Source: Xanthobacter autotrophicus | GTDB lineage: Bacteria > Pseudomonadota > Alphaproteobacteria > Rhizobiales > Xanthobacteraceae | DNA length: 64,000 nt | Direction of reading: 5' to 3' | NCBI RefSeq assembly: GCF_005871085.1 | Contig: NZ_VAUP01000028.1 | Location: 248,001-312,000 of the forward strand | Shown here: in pieces, positions 1-7,110 of the stretch | How positions within the stretch are numbered: the stretch's first letter is position 1 | How the letters are laid out: each line of letters opens with the position of its first letter | Made by a program: the position numbers and the translations under genes | Notes under the pieces: generated by a model | What the model was told of the DNA's origin: nothing | Databases searched by the model: none | What the model saw: only the letters and a program-made list of their open reading frames with translations

Positions 1-294
1 GAAGGCAGTGATGGCGAGGGTCTTGTCGCTCTCGGGAACCACGGCGGCCACTTCGTCTGCTTCCAGGGTGACGTATTCGCCCTTGGCTACCTCATAGCCC
101 TTCACCTGGTCTTCGGGCGCCACCGGGCGCCCGGTCGCCTCGTCCACGAACTGGCGGCGCAGGCGGTGGCCACTCTTGCGGCTGACCATGTGCAGCGAGA
201 TGCGCTCTGAGGTCGACGCCGCCGCATAGAGCGCGACGCCGCAGCTCACGGCGCCAACGGTCAGGAAGCCTTTCCAGCTCGCACGCGGCGCCAT
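1..294 (-). CDS. ku: Ku-type DNA end-binding protein, N-terminal part (cut by window edge)
   Basis: The minus-strand frame opens at an ATG at 294 and runs off the left edge, giving 98 residues. A GAGGG sequence lies a few bases upstream of the ATG. The N-terminus reads [20 protein letters not shown], followed by residues for binding DNA ends ([13 protein letters not shown]) and the [10 protein letters not shown] segment typical of the bacterial Ku beta-barrel. In bacterial non-homologous end joining, homodimeric Ku binds double-strand ends and recruits ligase LigD. The rest of the gene and any ligD lie outside the window. The family call rests on recognised motifs, without a search. Confidence 0.87.
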   Translation of the reverse strand, partial: MAPRASWKGFLTVGAVSCGVALYAAASTSERISLHMVSRKSGHRLRRQFVDEATGRPVAPEDQVKGYEVAKGEYVTLEADEVAAVVPESDKTLAITAF

Positions 295-430
295 TGTCAC
301 CCTCGTTGTTGTCATCCTTGTTGACGCCCCGGTGCCGGCGCTGCCCGCCGATGGCATACCCGCGCGGCGCGGCAGGCAAGGATTTTTTACCAAAGGCCTT
401 CCTGCCAGGCGCGTCCCGCACCGACATCCA

Positions 431-730
431 TCACACGCGGACAACCCGACGCGCATAGCATTCGGCAAGGAGCCGGGCCTCGGCCCGCGAGCCAGAGCGG
501 ATGGGCGCCGCGTTCGAGTCCATCAGGCTGAAGAACCAGCGCCGGTCACGGTACCCGATGCGGACGAGAGGTTTTCCGTTGCACTCCAGCAGCTCGGCAC
601 CGTCTTCGGTGCTGCTCCATTCGAGCAATGGGCCGTCATGCGGGGGCGCATGAAAGACTTCACCTTCATGGGGCAAGAAGCGGGGAAGGAATCGTCTCAC
701 GCTTTGCAGCGTCAATGAATCGTATTGCAT
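431..730 (-). CDS. Small hypothetical protein (99 aa)
   Basis: This 99-residue frame starts at the ATG at 730, chosen because AGGAGAT lies 8 bases upstream. A longer frame would run into the neighbouring divergent gene. The protein starts [20 protein letters not shown] and is rich in Arg and Trp. It has no signal peptide and no membrane segment. I do not recognise a family. It lies between ku and an ornithine cyclodeaminase-like gene and is divergent from the latter. The good ribosome binding site makes a real gene likely; the function is unknown. Confidence 0.6.
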   Translation of the reverse strand: MQYDSLTLQSVRRFLPRFLPHEGEVFHAPPHDGPLLEWSSTEDGAELLECNGKPLVRIGYRDRRWFFSLMDSNAAPIRSGSRAEARLLAECYARRVVRV

Positions 731-845
731 GGTGGATCTCCTGTTGCAGATCCAAGTGGCCGGAGCCCTGTTTGGTTCCCGCGCCGTTGCGGGCAAAGGC
801 GCCGCGTGCTCTACGGTCGGGCAAAGGGCGAGGCCGGAGGAAGCC

Positions 846-1778
846 ATGGTTCGGGTATACGAGGCCGAAGAGGTGGAGGCCGCGCTGGGCTATGAGCGGC
901 TCGTTCCCGCCCTTGGCGCCGCCTTCGCGGAGGCGCAGGTGGAGGCACCCGTGCGCCAGTCCTACGAGGTGGGACAGGCAGGCACACCGGCCCATCTCCT
1001 CGCCATGCCGGCCTGGCGACGCGGCGCGGCGCTGGGGGTGAAGATCGTCAACATCTTCCCCGCCAATGCGGCGCGGAACATGGGCTCGGTGCATGGCCTC
1101 TATGTGCTGTTCGATGGCTCAACCGGCGTGCCGAGGGCGATCCTCGACGCCGAGGCCCTCACCAACCGGCGCACCGCGGCCACTTCCGCGCTTGCTTCCA
1201 GCTTCCTGTCGCGCATGAACAGCGAGACGCTGACCGTGGTGGGCACCGGCCATCTCGCCTTCCATCTGGCGCAGGGCCATTGCTTCGTGCGGCCCATCGG
1301 CCGGGTGCTGGTGTGGGGGCGGTCACTGGCGCGGGCGCAGGACATGGCGGCGCGGCTCACGGCGCTGGGGCTTCCGGCCGAGCCGGCGGAGGACCTGTCG
1401 GCGGCAGTGTGGGCGGCGGACATCGTCACCTGCGCCACCACCTCGGTGGATCCGCTGGTGCTGGGGCGGGATGTGAGGCCCGGCACCCATGTGGACCTGG
1501 TGGGCGCCTTCACCCCGGCCATGCGCGAGAGCGACGACGACCTGGTGGCAAAAAGCGCCGTCTATGTGGACACCTATGGTGGCGCGCTGGCGGAAGCCGG
1601 CGACCTGCTCCAGCCGGTGGCCTCGGGCCGCTGGTCGAAGGACCTCGTGCGGGCGGACCTGCACGAATTGTGCGCCGGACTGAAGGAGGGGCGCACGGAA
1701 AGCGGGAGCGTGACGCTCTTCAAGTCCGTGGGCGCGGCGTTGGAGGATCTGGTGGCGGCGGAACTGGTGGCGGGCTGA
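846..1778 (+). CDS. Ornithine cyclodeaminase / mu-crystallin family dehydrogenase
   Basis: A 310-residue protein of usual family length. The ATG at 846 is preceded by GGAGG at a 5-base distance; further upstream codons in the frame lack this. The nucleotide-binding turn VVGTGHLAFH is at 131-140, the family lysine is in LGVKIVNIFP (about K66), and a conserved acidic segment VDLVGAFTPAMRE follows. The family includes ornithine cyclodeaminase, alanine dehydrogenases and delta1-pyrroline-2-carboxylate reductases, all NAD(P)-dependent enzymes of amino-acid metabolism. Neighbours do not settle the substrate, so I give only the family. The gene converges on a glutathione peroxidase gene across a 40-base gap. 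Confidence 0.85.
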   Translation: MVRVYEAEEVEAALGYERLVPALGAAFAEAQVEAPVRQSYEVGQAGTPAHLLAMPAWRRGAALGVKIVNIFPANAARNMGSVHGLYVLFDGSTGVPRAILDAEALTNRRTAATSALASSFLSRMNSETLTVVGTGHLAFHLAQGHCFVRPIGRVLVWGRSLARAQDMAARLTALGLPAEPAEDLSAAVWAADIVTCATTSVDPLVLGRDVRPGTHVDLVGAFTPAMRESDDDLVAKSAVYVDTYGGALAEAGDLLQPVASGRWSKDLVRADLHELCAGLKEGRTESGSVTLFKSVGAALEDLVAAELVAG

Positions 1779-1781
1779 AGG

Positions 1782-1807
1782 GGCGCCCGACGCCCGCAGG
1801 GGGCGCC
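1782..1807. terminator. Hairpin between convergent genes
   Basis: GGCGCCC (1782-1788) pairs with GGGCGCC (1801-1807) across a 12-base loop, in the short gap between the convergent cyclodeaminase and peroxidase genes. There is no clear T-run on either side, so it is only a possible bidirectional terminator. Confidence 0.35.
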
Positions 1808-1818
1808 GGGTCACGATC

Positions 1819-2355
1819 TCAGGCCTGCTCGTCCAGCGCTGCGTCGAGCGCCTGGACGAGCCGGGGGTCGTCGGGCGTCACCCGCGGCGAGAACCGGGCG
1901 ATGACGCGCCCATCGCGCCCCACCACGAATTTCTCGAAGTTCCACGAGACATCGGAAGGAGACGCGCTCCGGCCGGAGGGGCGCCGGCCTTCCTCGTCGG
2001 AGGTCTCCGGCCGGGCCGCCACCAGCGCGTCATAGAGCGGATGGCGGGTGGCGCCGACCACCGAGATCTTCTCGAATAGGGGGAAGGTGACGCCATAGGT
2101 CAGGCTGCAGAAGCTGGCGATCTCGCTCTCGGTGCCGGGCTCCTGGGCGCCAAAATCATTGGCCGGGAAGCCGAGGATTTCGAGCCCGTCGCCGTGGCGC
2201 GCCTCATACAGCTTTTCAAGCGCCGCATATTGCGGGGTGAGCCCGCACTTGGAGGCGACATTGACCACGAGGAGAACCTTGCCTCCGAAGTCACCGAGCG
2301 TCGCCGGGGTGCCGTCGATGCGTTTCAGAGGGATGTCGAACAGAGCCTGGGACAT
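1819..2355 (-). CDS. Glutathione peroxidase family thiol peroxidase
   Basis: A 178-residue protein of the GPx/BtuE family, which reduces hydroperoxides using glutathione or thioredoxin. The peroxidatic Cys is C37 in ASKCGLTPQY, so it is a Cys enzyme and not a selenoprotein. Gln71 lies in FPANDFGAQEPG and the Trp-Asn pair (W138, N139) in WNFEKFVV; together these form the catalytic tetrad. C83 is a candidate resolving Cys. A polar stretch rich in Glu, Arg and Ser (about 116-135) precedes the WNF motif and is somewhat longer than in the enzymes I recall. No signal peptide is present, so it is probably cytosolic. The start is the ATG at 2355. Confidence 0.9.
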   Translation of the reverse strand: MSQALFDIPLKRIDGTPATLGDFGGKVLLVVNVASKCGLTPQYAALEKLYEARHGDGLEILGFPANDFGAQEPGTESEIASFCSLTYGVTFPLFEKISVVGATRHPLYDALVAARPETSDEEGRRPSGRSASPSDVSWNFEKFVVGRDGRVIARFSPRVTPDDPRLVQALDAALDEQA

Positions 2356-2444
2356 AATATCCTGCCGGGATGAGCTGCGTCGGCGCGCAGGCTAGCACGC
2401 CCTCCGGTACCTGCCGAGACCGTGCGCCCGTGAGGTGGTCAGGC

Positions 2445-4340
2445 TCAGCGCTCCAGCGCCGACAGGCGCATGTAGAGGGTGGAGCGGGCGATGCCGAGGC
2501 GGCGGGCGGCGCGGGAGAGGTTGCCGCCGCAGGCCTCCACGGCGGCGCGGATGGCGGCTTCCTCCACCGCCTTGAGGTCGGTGGCCCGCGCGGTCTCTGT
2601 CGTTTCCTCGCGGATCTCCTGGGGCAGGTCGGCGATATCGATCAGAGCGCCCTCTTCGCCACCCGTGCCGCCCATGGCCACCAGCATGTCCACCACATTG
2701 CGCAGCTCGCGCACATTGCCGGGCCACCCATAGGCCATGAGCGCCGCGTGGGCGGCCGGCGAGAAGCGGGGCGGTGCAAGCCCGGCGCGGGCGGCGGCGC
2801 TGCGGCCGAAATGGTCCAGCAGCAAGGCCACGTCCTCACCGCGCTCGCGCAGCGGCGGAATGCGCAGGCGCAGCGCGGCGATGCGATAGAACAGGTCCTT
2901 GCGGAAGCGCCCGGCCGCCACCTCGCCGGAAAGGTCGCGATTGGTCATGGACACGAGGCGCAGATTGACCCGCCGCCCGTTATGTCCACCGACGCGGTAG
3001 ACCACGCCGTCTTCCAGCACGCGCAGCAAATAGGATTGAAGCTCCAGCGGCATCTCGCCGATCTCGTCGAGGCAGAGCAGGCCGCCGTCGGCCGCCTCCA
3101 CCTTGCCCTGCTTGCCGGCGGCGTCGGCCCCGGTGAAGGCGCCCTTCTCGTAGCCGAACAGTTCGCTGGCGATGAGATCGCGCGGCAGACCGCCGCAATT
3201 GAGCGGCACGAACGGGCCGCAGGGCGCCCGCCCGCCATGGATGGCGCGGGCGAACACCTCCTTGCCCACCCCGGTCTCGCCTTCGAGCAGGATGGGAAGG
3301 CCGCTCTCGGCCATGCGTCGGGCCTTCTCCCGCACCTCGCGCATGGCCGGGCTGTCGCCGATGATGGCCTCGAACGGCAGCACTTCAGGCTCCCGCGCCA
3401 CCTCGCGCATCACCGGCCGGGGCTTGCGCGGGGCGTGGAGCACCACCACGCCGCCGATCTCCTCGCCGTCCTCGCGCACGATCTCCACGCTCGCGCCCGG
3501 CAGCAGCGCGGCGACACGCTCGGCCCAGGCCGCCGGTGCCACGTCGTTGAGCGCGGCGAGGCGGCCATCGGCAATGAAGCGCCCGTTGCGGCGAGCCACC
3601 TCCTTCAGCGCACGATCGGTGGAATAGATGAGGGCGCCGGAGCGACCGAAGGCGAGGATTTCCTCCGACAGCCAAAGCGAGCGCTTGGAGAGAAAGTGCC
3701 GTAGCACTTGCTCGTGCTCCATCTCCATGCGCCGGCCCAGCACCGCCTCGATCTGCTGGGCGAGGGCCACCGCATGGGCGAGGTTCTGCGGGTTGAAGGT
3801 ATCGGTGGAGCCGGAGACATCCACCGCGCCAATCACCGCGCCATGGCCGGGATGGCGCACGGGGGCGGCGGCGCAGGTCCAGCGCTGCACGCTGGCGCAG
3901 AAATGCTCGGCGGCGTGGATCTGCACCGGCCGGCCGCAGGCGAGCGCGGTGCCGATGGCATTGGTGCCGATCTGCGCTTCGCACCACAGGCCGCCGCGCT
4001 GGAGCTTCACCTCCTGCCCCGTATCCACCGCCCGCGCGTCGCCCTCGGTTTCGAGGATGGTGCCCTCGGTGTCGGTGAGGATCAGCATGGAGCGCGCGTC
4101 GGAGAGCAGGTGCCGCGCCTCGTCCATGGCCGGGCGGGCGGCGGCGATGAGGCGGGTATTCTGCTGGCGGCGGCGATGCAGCTCCGCCTCGCTCACGAGG
4201 GGGGCTTCGGACCTGTTCGCCGTGATGGCGTGCTGTCGCGAGCGCTGCCAGGAGGCCAGCACCGCGGGACGGACGACGGATGAGGCGATGCCGTCCTGGT
4301 GAAACGCCTCCCAGGCACGGGCAATCTCGCGATATGGCAC
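2445..4340 (-). CDS. acxR: Sigma54-dependent activator of the acetone carboxylase operon, AcxR
   Basis: A 631-residue enhancer-binding protein of the AcoR/AcxR type. The N-terminal sensor region (about 60-320) is GAF-like. The AAA+ domain has Walker A GETGVGKE (354-361), the sigma54-contacting GAFTGA loop (400-405), Walker B LLCLDEIGE (421-429) and the RFRKDLFYR segment. A Fis-type helix-turn-helix follows at about 591-628. The start is a GTG at 4340 with GGAGGG 8 bases upstream. The gene is divergent from acxABC, and the shared 432-base gap holds a palindrome, an IHF-like site and a -24/-12 promoter. The known role in Xanthobacter is activation of acxABC during growth on acetone or 2-propanol. 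There is no N-terminal receiver domain, so activity is probably controlled by a small-molecule effector. Confidence 0.93.
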   Translation of the reverse strand: MPYREIARAWEAFHQDGIASSVVRPAVLASWQRSRQHAITANRSEAPLVSEAELHRRRQQNTRLIAAARPAMDEARHLLSDARSMLILTDTEGTILETEGDARAVDTGQEVKLQRGGLWCEAQIGTNAIGTALACGRPVQIHAAEHFCASVQRWTCAAAPVRHPGHGAVIGAVDVSGSTDTFNPQNLAHAVALAQQIEAVLGRRMEMEHEQVLRHFLSKRSLWLSEEILAFGRSGALIYSTDRALKEVARRNGRFIADGRLAALNDVAPAAWAERVAALLPGASVEIVREDGEEIGGVVVLHAPRKPRPVMREVAREPEVLPFEAIIGDSPAMREVREKARRMAESGLPILLEGETGVGKEVFARAIHGGRAPCGPFVPLNCGGLPRDLIASELFGYEKGAFTGADAAGKQGKVEAADGGLLCLDEIGEMPLELQSYLLRVLEDGVVYRVGGHNGRRVNLRLVSMTNRDLSGEVAAGRFRKDLFYRIAALRLRIPPLRERGEDVALLLDHFGRSAAARAGLAPPRFSPAAHAALMAYGWPGNVRELRNVVDMLVAMGGTGGEEGALIDIADLPQEIREETTETARATDLKAVEEAAIRAAVEACGGNLSRAARRLGIARSTLYMRLSALER

Positions 4341-4593
4341 CAGCTCTGCCCTCCGGGCCGGGCGGCGCGGCGTTCCCGAAAGGCGCCGCCTAAGCCGTTG
4401 GCCAGCGTGCGCGTCCGCCCGGCTGATGAGCCGGCGCCGCGCCCGATGGCGGGTTCACTCCCTGAATGCCGCATTCTATCCGCCGGTTTTCACCGTCGGC
4501 GGCGGCTTGGCCGGCAAGATAAGCGCAAGTTCGCGCCAGGAGCAAGGCCCGCGCGGGTCGCCCTGCCAGTCGTTCGCGGCTGTCGCGCGGGGC

Positions 4594-4622
4594 CCGGACA
4601 ACAAGTGTCCGGAAACCGGACA
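4594..4622. promoter_or_regulatory. Candidate AcxR enhancer (upstream activating sequence)
   Basis: TGTCCGGAAACCGGACA (4606-4622) is a perfect 7-3-7 inverted repeat. A third arm, CCGGACA (4594-4600), lies five bases upstream and gives a second inverted pair with the first. The palindrome is about 90 bases upstream of the -24/-12 promoter, the usual position for an enhancer of a sigma54 activator. Binding by AcxR is inferred. Confidence 0.7.
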
Positions 4623-4666
4623 GTCTAATTCTTCCATATTACATGATGCGTTGCACAATATTCAGA

Positions 4667-4679
4667 TAAATCCGTGATT
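4667..4679 (-). promoter_or_regulatory. IHF-like site between enhancer and promoter
   Basis: Read on the minus strand, AATCACGGATTTA matches the IHF consensus WATCAANNNNTTR at all fixed positions but one. It lies in an A/T-rich stretch between the candidate AcxR palindrome and the sigma54 promoter, where a DNA bend would bring activator and polymerase together. Confidence 0.5.
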
Positions 4680-4697
4680 TTCTACAGTTGAGCCTCT

Positions 4698-4714
4698 CTG
4701 GCACGCATCCTGCC
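4698..4714 (+). promoter_or_regulatory. Sigma54 (-24/-12) promoter of acxABC
   Basis: CTGGCACGCATCCTGCC carries the invariant GG (4700-4701) and GC (4712-4713) exactly 10 bases apart. TGGCAC is intact; the -12 element is CTGCC in place of TTGCA. Transcription should start near 4725, about 48 bases before the acxA start codon. Confidence 0.85.
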
Positions 4715-4772
4715 ACTCCCATGGCGAGCTGGCACCGAAAAGTGAGGCCGGCATTAATGGGAGGACAACGGC

Positions 4773-6926
4773 GTGAACGTTCCTGTGGGACACCTGCGCA
4801 ACGTCCAGGTGCTCGGCATCGATGCCGGCGGCACCATGACGGACACTTTCTTCGTGGACCAGGACGGCGATTTCGTCGTCGGCAAGGCCCAGTCCACGCC
4901 GCAGAACGAGGCCCTCGGCCTCATCGCCTCTTCTGAAGATGGGCTTGCCAACTGGGGCATGTCGCTCCACGAGGCGCTGGCCCAGCTTCAGACCGGCGTC
5001 TATTCCGGCACCGCGATGCTCAATCGCGTGGTCCAGCGCAAGGGGCTGAAATGCGGCCTCATCGTCAATCGCGGCATGGAGGATTTCCACCGCATGGGCC
5101 GCGCGGTGCAGAGCCACCTCGGCTACGCCTATGAGGACCGCATCCACCTCAATACCCACCGCTACGATCCCCCGCTCGTTCCGCGCCACCTGACCCGTGG
5201 TGTGGTGGAGCGCACCGACATGATGGGCACGCAGGTGATCCCCCTGCGCGAGGACACGGCGCGGGAAGCCGCCCGCGACCTGATCGCCGCCGATGCGGAA
5301 GGCATCGTCATCTCGCTGCTGCATTCCTACAAGAACCCGGTCAACGAGCGCCGCGTCCGCGATATCGTGCTGGAGGAAGTGGAGAAGAGCGGCAAGAAGA
5401 TCCCGGTGTTCGCCTCCGCCGATTACTATCCGGTGCGCAAGGAGACTCACCGCACCAATACCACCATCCTCGAAGGCTACGCCGCCGAACCCTCGCGGCA
5501 GACCCTGTCGAAGATCTCCAACGCCTTCAAGGAGCGCGGCACCAAGTTCGACTTCCGCGTGATGGCGACCCATGGCGGCACCATCTCCTGGAAGGCCAAG
5601 GAGCTGGCGCGCACCATCGTGTCAGGCCCCATCGGCGGGGTGATCGGCGCGAAGTATCTCGGCGAGGTGCTGGGCTACAAGAACATCGCCTGCTCGGACA
5701 TCGGCGGCACCTCGTTCGACGTGGCGCTGATCACGCAAGGCGAGATGACCATCAAGAACGATCCGGACATGGCGCGCCTCGTCCTGTCGCTGCCGCTGGT
5801 GGCGATGGATTCGGTGGGCGCCGGCGCCGGCTCATTCATCCGGCTCGATCCCTATACCCGCGCCATCAAGCTGGGGCCGGATTCGGCCGGTTACCGGGTG
5901 GGCGTGTGCTGGAAGGAGAGCGGCATCGAGACCGTCACCATCTCCGACTGCCACATGGTGCTCGGCTATCTGAACCCCGACAACTTCCTCGGCGGCGCGG
6001 TGAAGCTCGACCGGCAGCGCTCGGTGGATGCCATCAAGGCGCAGATCGCCGATCCGCTCGGCCTGTCGGTGGAGGATGCCGCCGCCGGCGTCATCGAACT
6101 GCTGGACAGCGACCTGCGCGACTACCTGCGCTCCATGATCTCCGGCAAGGGCTATTCGCCGGCAAGCTTCGTGTGCTTCTCCTATGGCGGCGCCGGCCCG
6201 GTCCATACCTACGGCTACACCGAGGGTCTGGGCTTCGAGGACGTGATCGTGCCGGCCTGGGCGGCGGGCTTCTCCGCCTTCGGCTGCGCGGCGGCGGATT
6301 TCGAGTATCGCTACGACAAGTCCCTCGACATCAACATGCCGACGGAAACCCCTAATGCCGACAAGGAGAAGGCCGCCGCCACTCTCCAGGCGGCGTGGGA
6401 GGAGCTCACCAAGAACGTGCTCGAAGAATTCAAGCTGAACGGCTATTCGGCCGATCAGGTGACGCTCCAGCCCGGCTACCGCATGCAGTATCGTGGGCAG
6501 CTGAACGACCTGGAGATCGAGAGCCCGCTGGCGCAGGCCCACACCGCCGCCGACTGGGACCAACTGACGGACGCCTTCAACGCCACCTATGGCCGGGTCT
6601 ATGCCGCATCCGCGCGCTCGCCGGAGCTGGGCTATTCGGTCACCGGCGCCATCATGCGCGGCATGGTGCCGATCCCCAAGCCCAAGATCCCCAAGGAGCC
6701 GGAGGAGGGCGAGACCCCGCCCGAGAGCGCCAAGATCGGCACCCGCAAGTTCTATCGCAAGAAGCGGTGGGTGGATGCGCAGCTCTACCACATGGAATCG
6801 CTGCGCCCCGGCAACCGGGTGATGGGTCCTGCCGTGATCGAATCCGACGCCACCACCTTCGTGGTGCCCGACGGCTTCGAGACCTGGCTCGACGGCCACC
6901 GCCTGTTCCACCTGCGCGAGGTGTGA
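4773..6926 (+). CDS. acxA: Acetone carboxylase beta subunit
   Basis: A 717-residue protein of the hydantoinase/5-oxoprolinase A family. As the beta subunit of acetone carboxylase it takes part in the ATP-dependent carboxylation of acetone to acetoacetate, where ATP is spent on both bicarbonate and acetone. The ASKHA-type phosphate-binding segments are visible: VLGIDAGGTMTDTFF near the N-terminus (13-27) and SDIGGTSFDV near residue 310. The start is a GTG at 4773 behind GGGAGGA. It is the first gene downstream of the -24/-12 promoter. Sequence and length agree with my memory of the Xanthobacter autotrophicus Py2 subunit. A large palindromic repeat occupies the gap to acxB. Confidence 0.96.
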   Translation: MNVPVGHLRNVQVLGIDAGGTMTDTFFVDQDGDFVVGKAQSTPQNEALGLIASSEDGLANWGMSLHEALAQLQTGVYSGTAMLNRVVQRKGLKCGLIVNRGMEDFHRMGRAVQSHLGYAYEDRIHLNTHRYDPPLVPRHLTRGVVERTDMMGTQVIPLREDTAREAARDLIAADAEGIVISLLHSYKNPVNERRVRDIVLEEVEKSGKKIPVFASADYYPVRKETHRTNTTILEGYAAEPSRQTLSKISNAFKERGTKFDFRVMATHGGTISWKAKELARTIVSGPIGGVIGAKYLGEVLGYKNIACSDIGGTSFDVALITQGEMTIKNDPDMARLVLSLPLVAMDSVGAGAGSFIRLDPYTRAIKLGPDSAGYRVGVCWKESGIETVTISDCHMVLGYLNPDNFLGGAVKLDRQRSVDAIKAQIADPLGLSVEDAAAGVIELLDSDLRDYLRSMISGKGYSPASFVCFSYGGAGPVHTYGYTEGLGFEDVIVPAWAAGFSAFGCAAADFEYRYDKSLDINMPTETPNADKEKAAATLQAAWEELTKNVLEEFKLNGYSADQVTLQPGYRMQYRGQLNDLEIESPLAQAHTAADWDQLTDAFNATYGRVYAASARSPELGYSVTGAIMRGMVPIPKPKIPKEPEEGETPPESAKIGTRKFYRKKRWVDAQLYHMESLRPGNRVMGPAVIESDATTFVVPDGFETWLDGHRLFHLREV

Positions 6927-6950
6927 GGGCGACGTTCCCGACCCCTCCGC

Positions 6951-7062
6951 CCGTCATGGCCGGGCTTGTCCCGGCCATCCACGCCTCGCCCCCGGGTGCG
7001 ATGCGCCAAGCATTGCGCGAGCGGCTCGGCGTGGATGCCCGGGACAGGCCCGGGCATGACGG
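6951..7062. repeat. Long palindromic repeat in the acxA-acxB gap (repeat family A)
   Basis: The left arm begins CCGTCATGGCCGGGCTTGTC and the right arm ends GGACAGGCCCGGGCATGACGG; they are near-perfect inverted copies around a central spacer of about 50 bases. A related element lies at 51344-51456 and a single arm at 60475-60495. In mRNA this would fold into a long stem between acxA and acxB. Confidence 0.85.
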
Positions 7063-7110
7063 CGGGCGGAACACGCAATCCGAGTCAACGAACTCAAAGG
7101 AAACGACCCC

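Noticed and set aside
2370-3704. A 444-codon plus-strand frame antisense to acxR
   Set aside because: It is the reverse shadow of the AAA+ gene; composition and lack of motifs give it away.
4730-4750. A second TGGCAC at 4730-4735 as an additional -24 element
   Set aside because: No GC dinucleotide lies at the required 10-base spacing; only the site at 4698-4714 fits.
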